In this document: piece after piece, positions 1-6,859 of the stretch
Layout of the letters: the number at the start of each line of letters is the position of its first letter
Position numbering within the stretch: position 1 is the first letter of the stretch
DNA from: Acidobacteriota bacterium
Lineage (GTDB): Bacteria; Acidobacteriota; Blastocatellia; Pyrinomonadales; Pyrinomonadaceae
NCBI GenBank assembly: GCA_013698055.1
Contig: JACCVS010000197.1
Location: 1 to 7,766 of the forward strand
Length of the DNA stretch: 7,766 bases
Direction: 5' to 3'
Position numbers and translations under genes: made by a program
Notes under the pieces: generated by a model
What the model was told of the DNA's origin: nothing
The model's input: only the letters and a program-made list of their open reading frames with translations
The model's database searches: none

Positions 1-2664
1 CACCGTGTAACTCGAAGCTGAGAGTTGCAGGCTGTTGGCGGCTGTGATTTGGTAGACCGCTCCGTTTGATAGCGAGACGATGTAGAGATTGCCATCCGGG
101 CCTGTCTGAATGTCGGTCGTGACGCCAAAGTTTTTGCCGATCAACAAACTCTCGCTCTCGGTGATGTCGAACTTGTCCAGATTGTCGGCCACTGTGTCCT
201 GCAAGCGCGGGTCTGACATGGCAATTCTCAGCCGATCACCCGACAACCTCATTCGGAACAAGTACCCGTTATAGAGTGTGGTGCGCGATGCTCCGACGAA
301 TAAATCTCCCTCGAACTGCGCGCCCAGCGATGTTCCTTTGACAAAACCGATGGGCGAAGGAGCGACGGCATACTTCCAGCTAAACTCAGGCTCTCTGTAT
401 TGCGAGCCGGGAATCGAGTAAAGGCGAGATAACGCCTGAGCAGGCGTATCTGCGATCAAGGTTGGCGACCAGCGATTCTGTTGCAGACCGCCGGGGCGGC
501 CTGTTTCAATTGATTTGTATTGAGCGACGCGGCTTGATGGCCCCATGACTTGAATCCAGCCGCCGTTGAAGCCCGCCGTGACCCGGTTAATCTCGTCAAA
601 GGCGTCGTCGCCGTTCTCCTGCGTCCAGAGATTGCCGGACTGCGGATCGAACGCCATCCCGAAGCTGTTACGAACCCCGTAGGCGTAAATCTTCTTGATG
701 TTCGCAGCAGCCTGACCGCTCAGCCCCGCGTTCGCATTGAAAAAAGGATTATCAATCGGCGTGCTTCCGTCATCGTTGAGACGCAGGATCACTCCCGTCA
801 GGTGCGCGTCGTCAGGCTCAGGCCCGCCGAATTGATCGTCTGGGACAGGGCCGCCGCTCGTGATGTTTTGCAGCAGCCCGCGCCTGCCGTTGTCGCCCAT
901 CAGGATGTAGAGCTTGTTATCCGGCCCGAAGCGCAGGACGCCGCCGTTGTGATTGCCGCGCGAGGGTTGTCCGGCGTCCATTTGTAGCGCGCGAAGGCGA
1001 ATGAGATTGCGATCAAGCGTCAGAGTCGCACCGTTCCAGACGAAGCGGTCAACGCGGTTGCCGAGCAAAGGAACTTCGTCAATGTTGCTCGTGTCCATGC
1101 CCGTGCTGCTCTCAGTCCAGTAAAGATAGACATAGGGCGTTGTAGGGAAGTTCGGATGCAAAGCTATTCCGAGCAGGCCACGCTCCGAAGCGCTGTTGAC
1201 TGCGAGATCAACGGCGGTTGTTTGCAACTGCCCGTTAAAGACGCGCTGCACTTTGCCCGTCGCCCGCTCAAGGATGAGAAATTCTTTCGCGTCGAGAAAG
1301 GCCATGCTGGTCGGCTGGTTGAGGCCGCTCACAATAGTTTTCACCGACAGGTTCTGGTCGAGCAGGAGTGGCGCGGCGACTTGCGGGTCAATGATCGTGC
1401 TGGCGATGGCCGAGTTGTTGCTCGCGTCCGGGTCTGCTTCCGCGCCAGTCACGCTCGCTGTATTTGTGATCTGTCCTGCGACGGTCGGAGTGACAATGAT
1501 GGTCACAACTGCGCTTGCGCCGTTAGCCAGACTGCCGATGCTGCAATTGATCGTCCCCGTGCCACTGCAAGAGCCTTGTGTAGTCGAGGAAGAAACGAAA
1601 GTAACATTCGCGGGCAGAGTGTCCGCGACGTTGATGTTCGTGGCCGCAGCCGGGCCGTTGTTCGTGACGATGATTCTGTAAGAAAGATTTGTGCCGACAG
1701 CCGCCGGATTGGGCGAACCTGTTTTGGTCAGCGAAAGGTCGGCGCTCGTTGAGGTGACAACTTTCAGCGAGACGATAGTTGTGCGCTGAAGGCTGCCGCT
1801 GATTGCGGTCACGGTCAACGGGTACGTGCCGACGGGCGTGTTCGCGCTCGTCATCACTGTCAGTGTCGAAGATTTCGCGGTGGCATCAGTGATGTTGACG
1901 GACGATGGATTGAAGATGTGGGTTGCTCCGCTGGGCAACCCCGCGATGCTCAGAGCAACCTGTCCGGTGAATCCAGATGAAGGAGTCAGCGCCAGATTAT
2001 AATCGGCGTTGCTTCCGGGCGCGATTGTCTGTGAAGGCGTTGTAGTCGTCAGTTGGAAGTCCCGCGTGACCTGGGCGGGCTGAGTCTGGGCGAAGGTGAA
2101 GTAGACGTAATCGCCCGAAGTGTTGCCGTCGTTGTTGGCTTGGTTGCCTGCGACGTAGAAGGTGACAGGCCCGACGTTGGTCGCGGGCGCAGTCCAGTTA
2201 AATGTCCAGTTTGCGCCCCCCTGCTGGTTGATGAAAGTGCCGCTCGACGTGTGCTCGATGTACTGGCGGCTCCCGCCCGGCCCCTGATTGTTTAAGATTT
2301 GCGTCAGAACGCTCGTGTTTTGTAGTTCACCTGCCTTCGAGTCGGTGTCGTCCAGCGCAGTCAACTGGAAGCCCCAGCGAAGCCGCGTCGGATCGCTGTT
2401 GGCGTGTGTGACGGTTATCTGGTAGGTCTGACCCGGCACGTAGGTCTGCGGCGCAGTCACCGTGATGCGGCCTGTTCCGGGATTGTCTGGGTCTTGCAGG
2501 TGACACTCTGCACAGGCTTCCGGCTCCTCACCGGGCGCGCGCGTGTACCCGGCAGGAGGGCCAGAGGAATATGCCTTTGTGGTTCGGTTGATGAAAAGGG
2601 CGGCAATGAAGCTGGCGATGAAGAAAGCGAGAATTACCAGTTTAGCTACTTTAATTTTCTGCAT
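1..2664 (-). CDS. Secreted multidomain PQQ-type sugar dehydrogenase with CxxCH N-terminal domain (partial, C-terminus outside window)
   Basis: The frame is open without a stop for 888 codons from an ATG at 2664 to the window edge, so the 3' end is missing. Residues 1-31 form a basic, then hydrophobic signal or anchor segment. Residues about 33-190 resemble the reeler-like 'choice-of-anchor V' domain: a start like YSSGPPAGYTRAPGE, a CAECH motif at 51-55 (CxxCH, possible haem c site), then PGQTYQITV and RWGFQLTALD. An Ig-like domain (about 200-303) and a DUF11 repeat (about 308-415) follow. A glucose/sorbosone-dehydrogenase beta-propeller covers about 436-865, with SERGLLGIALHPNF at 493-506, NHNGG around H572 and GVRNSFGM at 663-670. 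By family analogy H572 is the candidate catalytic base and R665-N666 cofactor contacts. Its role would be oxidation of an aldose or related substrate outside the cytoplasm; the substrate is unknown. The last residues, LQLSASSYTV, look like the opening strand of a Calx-beta domain. The ribosome site is weak (AGGGG about 14 nt upstream), and a GTG directly precedes the ATG. Confidence 0.88.
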   Translation of the reverse strand, partial: MQKIKVAKLVILAFFIASFIAALFINRTTKAYSSGPPAGYTRAPGEEPEACAECHLQDPDNPGTGRITVTAPQTYVPGQTYQITVTHANSDPTRLRWGFQLTALDDTDSKAGELQNTSVLTQILNNQGPGGSRQYIEHTSSGTFINQQGGANWTFNWTAPATNVGPVTFYVAGNQANNDGNTSGDYVYFTFAQTQPAQVTRDFQLTTTTPSQTIAPGSNADYNLALTPSSGFTGQVALSIAGLPSGATHIFNPSSVNITDATAKSSTLTVMTSANTPVGTYPLTVTAISGSLQRTTIVSLKVVTSTSADLSLTKTGSPNPAAVGTNLSYRIIVTNNGPAAATNINVADTLPANVTFVSSSTTQGSCSGTGTINCSIGSLANGASAVVTIIVTPTVAGQITNTASVTGAEADPDASNNSAIASTIIDPQVAAPLLLDQNLSVKTIVSGLNQPTSMAFLDAKEFLILERATGKVQRVFNGQLQTTAVDLAVNSASERGLLGIALHPNFPTTPYVYLYWTESSTGMDTSNIDEVPLLGNRVDRFVWNGATLTLDRNLIRLRALQMDAGQPSRGNHNGGVLRFGPDNKLYILMGDNGRRGLLQNITSGGPVPDDQFGGPEPDDAHLTGVILRLNDDGSTPIDNPFFNANAGLSGQAAANIKKIYAYGVRNSFGMAFDPQSGNLWTQENGDDAFDEINRVTAGFNGGWIQVMGPSSRVAQYKSIETGRPGGLQQNRWSPTLIADTPAQALSRLYSIPGSQYREPEFSWKYAVAPSPIGFVKGTSLGAQFEGDLFVGASRTTLYNGYLFRMRLSGDRLRIAMSDPRLQDTVADNLDKFDITESESLLIGKNFGVTTDIQTGPDGNLYIVSLSNGAVYQITAANSLQLSASSYTV

Positions 2665-2710
2665 CACAATCCCAAACCCCTGGTCGCTCGCGTTCTTAAA
2701 ACTCCTCAGA

Positions 2711-2750
2711 ATCAAACCAAAAGTAGCCCGGCAAAGGACGCCGGGCCACT
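2711..2750 (-). terminator. Probable Rho-independent terminator or attenuator after DUF1501
   Basis: The arms 2740-2750 and 2722-2732 form an 11-bp GC-rich stem around a 7-nt loop (2733-2739). In minus-strand RNA one pair is G:U, so the stem is continuous. In plus-strand RNA the same position is an A:C mismatch, so the hairpin is better formed for minus-strand transcripts. It is followed by TTT-GG-TTT, an interrupted and therefore moderate T tract. It lies 46 nt past the DUF1501 stop and about 58 nt before the dehydrogenase start. It may end the DUF1800-DUF1501 transcript or only attenuate read-through, since I see no convincing separate promoter for the dehydrogenase. Confidence 0.6.
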
Positions 2751-2796
2751 CCTGATTGGTTCACGCTCGTTCCCACGTCATCCCGGCTCAACGGCT

Positions 2797-4182
2797 TTAT
2801 AACAGGAAGCCCAGATTCGGCGTTGAGAAGCGCCCGATTAACGGGAAGACATATGACAGGTCAGCACTTGGCAGGCCATACCAAGTGGCGAGCGTCGCCG
2901 CATATTGCTCAACTGACGTGGAAGGAATCCAGCGGCCACGTGTGTCCGTGTCGTCCGGCCCGCCCAGGGCGAGCGTCGGGAACGTGCCGTAGAAATACTG
3001 TCCTCGAACTGCGCCGCCCAAGACCAGATGGTGGTTGCCCCAGCCGTGGTCTGAGCCGACAGCCGCGCCCGACCCCGAAGGCTGGAACGTGCGCCCGAAA
3101 TCCGAGAGCGTGAAGGTCGTGACATCGTTTGCTACGCCGAGCTGAACGGTCGTGTCGTAGAAAGCCTTCATCGCCTGGCTGACTTGCAGCAAGAGTCCAT
3201 CCTGGCTGCCGTTCGTGCGCTGGTTGGCGTGAGAGTCAAAGCCGCCAAGCTGGCAGAAAAAGATCTGGCGCTTCATGCCGAGAGAGCCACGCAGAGCTAT
3301 CAGGCGCGCGACCTGCTCTAATTGATAACCAAGGGCGGTGTCGGGGATGCTCGCAAAATTCTGCGCCGGGGCACTGATGAGAACATCTCTTGTCTGCAAG
3401 GCGCTGGTCGTCGTGTCGCTCGCAGCCTTAACGAGCACCAGTTCCGAATCGTACCCGCGCAGCCGATCCATCGCCGCGCGCCGCATACTGTTTTCGGCGG
3501 CGGTCGCGGGAGACGGGGCATCGTTCAGAGGCAGGACAGCGCTCAGGGCGGTGCGCGAATCGGAAATTGCCAGCGGGCGCGCGCTTGTGCCAATGACGAA
3601 GGTGCTGATGCCCGCGATGGTGATTAACTGTGGAAACGTTGCCGCCCCGTTCAGGCTGGCCGTGCGATCCGCCGTCCGCCCGCCCCACCCGGTCTGGCTC
3701 ACACTATTAGCGAGAGAGGTCTGCCATTCACTCACCTGGTCGGAATGGGAGAAGAGCTGAAGCGGCTTCTTTCCCGTGCCGTTCTGGTAAGTCGCCCGCG
3801 TCAGCGGCTCAACCAGTGGCCCGACGTTGCTGACTACGGCCAGCTTGCCTTGAGTGAAGAGGTCTCGCATCTCCGGCATGTTCGGGTGAAAACCGAATTG
3901 CCGTCCATTTAGCGGATTGACCGATAGAAGGCTCGCCTGAGTGTGAGCAAGCCCGGATGGGCCACGCACGCTGTTGTAAGCGCTAAACTCCGCGTCGAGC
4001 GGGACGATCATGTTATTGCTGTCATTGCCGCCGCTGAGAAAGATGCAGACGAGCGCACGGTAATCCGACCCGCTCTGTGCGTAGGCGTTGAGCAGGCTGA
4101 AGCTGTCAATGGTGGAAGCCAGAGCCGCGCCGCCCAGCAGGCAGCCCGTCTTTCGTAAAAAATCTCTGCGCGTAGTTGTCAT
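2797..4182 (-). CDS. DUF1501 family protein with Tat signal
   Basis: A complete 461-residue protein, a usual length for DUF1501 (sulfatase/alkaline-phosphatase-like fold; biochemical role unknown). The N-terminus has a twin-arginine motif, RRDFLRK at 5-11, then a hydrophobic stretch and a likely cleavage after AYA (35/36), which predicts export in folded form. Family landmarks are LSGGNDSNN around 49-57, GGFDSH at 313-318, LSDFGRT at 359-365 and SDHGWGNHH at 377-385. The Asp and His residues of these motifs are the likely metal or active-site ligands by analogy with the superfamily. The ATG at 4182 lies 4 nt after the DUF1800 stop with no strong Shine-Dalgarno of its own, which suggests translational coupling. 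The product probably works with the DUF1800 protein outside the cytoplasm. Family assignment is firm; function is not known. Confidence 0.95.
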   Translation of the reverse strand: MTTTRRDFLRKTGCLLGGAALASTIDSFSLLNAYAQSGSDYRALVCIFLSGGNDSNNMIVPLDAEFSAYNSVRGPSGLAHTQASLLSVNPLNGRQFGFHPNMPEMRDLFTQGKLAVVSNVGPLVEPLTRATYQNGTGKKPLQLFSHSDQVSEWQTSLANSVSQTGWGGRTADRTASLNGAATFPQLITIAGISTFVIGTSARPLAISDSRTALSAVLPLNDAPSPATAAENSMRRAAMDRLRGYDSELVLVKAASDTTTSALQTRDVLISAPAQNFASIPDTALGYQLEQVARLIALRGSLGMKRQIFFCQLGGFDSHANQRTNGSQDGLLLQVSQAMKAFYDTTVQLGVANDVTTFTLSDFGRTFQPSGSGAAVGSDHGWGNHHLVLGGAVRGQYFYGTFPTLALGGPDDTDTRGRWIPSTSVEQYAATLATWYGLPSADLSYVFPLIGRFSTPNLGFLL

Positions 4183-4186
4183 AACT

Positions 4187-6385
4187 TTATCTCTGAACTT
4201 GATACTGTGACGAGGATGCGATCAGATAGGCGGCCATCTGCGCACGCTTTCTGGCGAAGTTGGCGTCCGATGTCGGAATGGTCGTGACGGCGTTGGTAAT
4301 CTCGGTACGCATTGAAGCTGACATCGTGCCGTGCATCAACAGCGAGTCAAGACGGCTAACCAACTGCGACGGGTTTGACGCCAACGCTTCGAGCGGGCTG
4401 AGGTCGAGCGACGTGCCGCGCGGCCTGTCCGTGTTCGTCCCTGTCGTCGGTGCGACGCCCGAATAGACCATGCTGTTGACGAAGTTTGCTCGTCTGAGCG
4501 TGGTCGAGGTTGAGAGGATTTGGAACGAAGGGCCGAGAAGATTCGTGCCTGGCACTGTGTAGTCAGGCTGGTAATAGCTGAAAACGGTCGTGGGCAGGAA
4601 GAGCGGCTGATCCATCGAGTTCGCAAAATCCGTTGATGACCTTGTTGACAGCACGCCGTCGCTCGTCGAACTCTTATCGAAGGATTTAGCGTCGAAGGCG
4701 CGGAGCACGTTGTTGATGTACTGTAAAGGCTCGCGCAGGTGGCCGTAGCTCGGGTCGGTCTTCACGTCCCCGCGCGCTTCGGGGTCGAGCAAAATGGCTT
4801 GCACGACGGCCCGCAGGTTGCCACGCACGCCCGTACAATTGTCTGCGTAGAGCGCGTCGCAGTCGTTATTGAAGACGCGTGCCACGCGCTCGACGTAGGT
4901 CGGTGAGGGATTGCTCGTCACGAGGTGCTGGATGAGTTGCTTGCCGATAAATGGCCCGGCGTTCGGGTGGTTGAAGATGTTGTCGAGCGCAGTGTTCAAG
5001 TCCTGAGTCGTCGTCTGGTTCGCTTGCGTGACGAGTCCGTTCAGGAGCGTCTTCGACCCGAGGTCGTGGCCACCATTGTTCGCGCGAGCAATCATCGGGT
5101 CGCGGTAGTTCGTGATGCCGGAAGAAATCGCGGAAGCGAACGTCCATCCCGTCAGGACGCGGGTGAAGTCATTGACGGTATTCTGCGTGTAGGTCGGAAT
5201 CAAGTTACCCTGAGCGTCCAGCTTCAGCGTTCCGTCGCGGTTCAGTTCGTAGAGGCCGATTGAGAAGAGTTGCAAGACCTCACGCGCGTAGTTCTCGTTC
5301 TGGTTGGTGTTCGTGTTGCGCCGCAAGTCCAGGTACTCGCCCATGGAAGGATTAAGCGTAATCTCCTGTAGCAGGGTGCGAAAGTTTCCGAAGGCGTTGC
5401 GGTCGAGCGTCTGAAGGTACGAAGTCATCCAGCTTGGGCGGGTAATGTCGCGCCCCGAGACGACCATGATCTGGTGCAGCGCAAACACCACACGCTGGCG
5501 CAACTGATCCTGCCCAGCCAGAGCGTTCGTGTAGAAAGTCCTCTGAATCGGGTACATCGTATAATTGTCCCGATTACAGTTGGCCTGACTATAGTTCGGA
5601 TCGGAAGGGTTGGTGCTCGGGCAACCCTGCGCTTGATCGTCGAGCGGGAAAGCCAGATTTGGGTAGCCAGAGGCCGGGAGATTAAACTGCTCGTTCAGAT
5701 ACGCGCGGAAGCCAATAGCTTGAACTCGCGTAACCTCGGCACTGGTCGGCCCCCAGGTCCCCTGTTCGAGAAAGCGCACGGTGTCATTAGCAGATGCTTG
5801 GCCTGTGAACGGGTTCGGCGTCGGCACAGGCGTCGCAGCGGGTGCGGGGAATGGCGCAGGCGCAGCGACCATGTCGGCATCGTTAGCCAACCCTCCGCCC
5901 ACATGTCCAATGGCGACGCGGACGCGGTTGCTCGACATGCCGTGCAGGTTGATGCGAACCAGCACGTCGCCTACATCTCCGATGTCGTCACTGAGACGAA
6001 CGATGACCTGGCTCATCCACTCCTGGTCGGGCACAGGCGTGACATTTTCGACTTTGAAAGCGTAATGGCGTTTCTGCGCGTCTTCGGCGTCAACCGTCAG
6101 AGCATTCGTGCCCTCACCAGCCAGCAAATCGAGGTTCATCACGAAGAAGACGATGCGGTTGCGGGTGTCGGCGCTGAACGGGACGGGCATCGTGAGCGAA
6201 AAAGGCTCTTTTCTGAGCGTCACGGATTCGAGCGCAATGGCTCGCGTCGAATTGGACTCAGTCAGGATTACGGGTCCGCCCGCAGCGTGAACCAGATTAA
6301 GCGCTCCGCAAAAGACGAGAATCGCGCAGACGCTCAAAAGCCTCAGTAGGCGCATAAATGAGCACAGGGGAAGAGTCTTTCTCAT
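4187..6385 (-). CDS. DUF1800 family exported protein with extra N-terminal beta-rich domain
   Basis: A complete 732-residue protein. Residues 1-34 look like a Sec signal peptide with a hydrophobic core at about 13-32 and likely cleavage after VHA (34/35); the Cys at 26 does not sit in a good lipobox. Residues about 37-168 form a separate beta-rich module (begins PVILTESNSTRAIALESVTL; contains NLHGMSSNRVRVAIGH) that I cannot assign to a named domain. A Pro/Ala linker (about 173-192) leads to the DUF1800 core, which opens with VRFLEQGTWGPT and carries the hallmark NENYAREVLQLF from 363, preceded by NPSMGEYLDLRR. The function of DUF1800 is unknown; it is typically encoded beside DUF1501, as here. 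The start at 6385 is preferred over Met11 (6355) because AAAGAGAG lies 9 nt upstream of it, while 6355 has no ribosome site. It is the first gene of the putative operon. Confidence 0.95.
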   Translation of the reverse strand: MRKTLPLCSFMRLLRLLSVCAILVFCGALNLVHAAGGPVILTESNSTRAIALESVTLRKEPFSLTMPVPFSADTRNRIVFFVMNLDLLAGEGTNALTVDAEDAQKRHYAFKVENVTPVPDQEWMSQVIVRLSDDIGDVGDVLVRINLHGMSSNRVRVAIGHVGGGLANDADMVAAPAPFPAPAATPVPTPNPFTGQASANDTVRFLEQGTWGPTSAEVTRVQAIGFRAYLNEQFNLPASGYPNLAFPLDDQAQGCPSTNPSDPNYSQANCNRDNYTMYPIQRTFYTNALAGQDQLRQRVVFALHQIMVVSGRDITRPSWMTSYLQTLDRNAFGNFRTLLQEITLNPSMGEYLDLRRNTNTNQNENYAREVLQLFSIGLYELNRDGTLKLDAQGNLIPTYTQNTVNDFTRVLTGWTFASAISSGITNYRDPMIARANNGGHDLGSKTLLNGLVTQANQTTTQDLNTALDNIFNHPNAGPFIGKQLIQHLVTSNPSPTYVERVARVFNNDCDALYADNCTGVRGNLRAVVQAILLDPEARGDVKTDPSYGHLREPLQYINNVLRAFDAKSFDKSSTSDGVLSTRSSTDFANSMDQPLFLPTTVFSYYQPDYTVPGTNLLGPSFQILSTSTTLRRANFVNSMVYSGVAPTTGTNTDRPRGTSLDLSPLEALASNPSQLVSRLDSLLMHGTMSASMRTEITNAVTTIPTSDANFARKRAQMAAYLIASSSQYQVQR

Positions 6386-6394
6386 AAACTACCG

Positions 6395-6402
6395 CTCTCT
6401 TT
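6395..6402 (-). promoter_or_regulatory. Ribosome binding site of DUF1800
   Basis: AAAGAGAG, close to AAGGAGG, sits 9 nt before the ATG at 6385. It decides the start against the in-frame ATG at 6355, which lacks a comparable site. Confidence 0.5.
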
Positions 6403-6468
6403 AGAAAGTCGCTACGAAAGTTTTCGATGAGGCTGGATTCAACCGGATACCTTTAGAGGGGCAGCCTG

Positions 6469-6486
6469 TCAGGTAATGCTCAGGTA
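6469..6486. repeat. Two 7-bp direct repeats, 11-bp period
   Basis: TCAGGTA occurs at 6469-6475 and 6480-6486, with the similarity extending to TCAGGTAAT and TCAGGTATT. The 11-bp period is about one helical turn, the spacing used by tandem-binding response regulators. It lies just downstream of the putative -10 element of the DUF1800 promoter. Two copies of a 7-mer can occur by chance, so a regulatory role is only a suggestion. Confidence 0.3.
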
Positions 6487-6491
6487 TTCCC

Positions 6492-6519
6492 AATATAGCA
6501 CAAATCCCGGAGACGGAAA
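6492..6519 (-). promoter_or_regulatory. Possible extended -10 promoter for the DUF1800-DUF1501 operon
   Basis: TGCTATATT on the minus strand combines an extended -10 TG (6499-6500) with TATATT (6492-6497, 5 of 6 to TATAAT). A poor -35, TTTCCG (6514-6519), lies 16 bp upstream. It would start transcription near 6485 and give a leader of about 100 nt before the ATG at 6385. It follows the tRNA terminator, so an independent promoter is expected somewhere here. Start-site evidence is lacking. Confidence 0.4.
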
Positions 6520-6676
6520 GTTAAATTTTTCCGGGGCTGTCAACAATTTTCCAGTTCAGAGAGACGACCTTTGGACAGCACCGGCATCAGGTAAAACACA
6601 TTTTGAGCCGAACGGCATATCATCACCAATACTTTGGACGCATCAGCACTGCTTCTGGCTGAACAAATCTTGCCGG

Positions 6677-6716
6677 AAAAACGAAAAAGCAGCCGCCCCC
6701 TTCTGAAACGACTGCT
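6677..6716 (-). terminator. Rho-independent terminator of tRNA-Pro
   Basis: AGCAGTCG (6716-6709) pairs with CGGCTGCT (6695-6688), giving 8 pairs with one G:U around a 13-nt loop. The stem is followed by two runs of five T (6688-6684 and 6681-6677) separated by CG. It begins 16 nt after the tRNA discriminator base, the expected place for a monocistronic tRNA transcript. Confidence 0.75.
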
Positions 6717-6728
6717 TCTCTTCATTAT

Positions 6729-6806
<78 letters not shown>

Positions 6807-6830
6807 TCACTTAAATTAAAACGCTTGTGG

Positions 6831-6859
6831 ATTCTAAGGGACTAAGTACCCCAAGTCAA
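6831..6859 (-). promoter_or_regulatory. Sigma-70-type promoter of tRNA-Pro
   Basis: TTGACT (6854-6859, 5 of 6 to consensus) and TAGAAT (6831-6836, 5 of 6) are separated by exactly 17 bp on the minus strand. Transcription would start near 6824, about 18 nt before the mature tRNA 5' end at 6806. The -35 hexamer contains the TGA stop codon of the upstream DedA gene. Confidence 0.8.

Larger units (their letters stand above)
6386..6676. other. Non-coding region between the tRNA-Pro terminator and DUF1800
   Basis: About 290 bases without a supported gene. Short open frames exist on both strands (plus strand from 6476, minus strand to 6540), but neither has a ribosome site or a recognisable product, and both run through the terminator at 6677-6716. 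On the minus strand the region holds a possible extended -10 promoter (6492-6519), a pair of 7-bp direct repeats (6469-6486), and a roughly 100-nt leader. AGGCTG (6430-6435) and CAGCCT (6462-6467) could pair in the leader around a 26-nt loop, a weak structure by itself. No known riboswitch or integrase-type feature is seen. Confidence 0.5.

Noticed and set aside
5474..6349. 291-codon open frame on the plus strand
   Set aside because: It lies wholly antisense to the DUF1800 gene, has no recognisable motif, and is explained by the GC-rich codon use of the real gene. The other plus-strand frames at 550-987, 1156-1752 and 3338-3760 are likewise shadows.
6531..6550. TTGACA-like -35 on the minus strand near 6536-6541
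   Set aside because: No acceptable -10 box occurs 16-18 bp downstream, so it is not called as a promoter.
6476..6725. Small open frames on both strands in the non-coding region
   Set aside because: Neither the plus-strand 76-codon nor the minus-strand 61-codon frame has a ribosome site, a family pattern or hydrophobic structure, and both run through the tRNA terminator.
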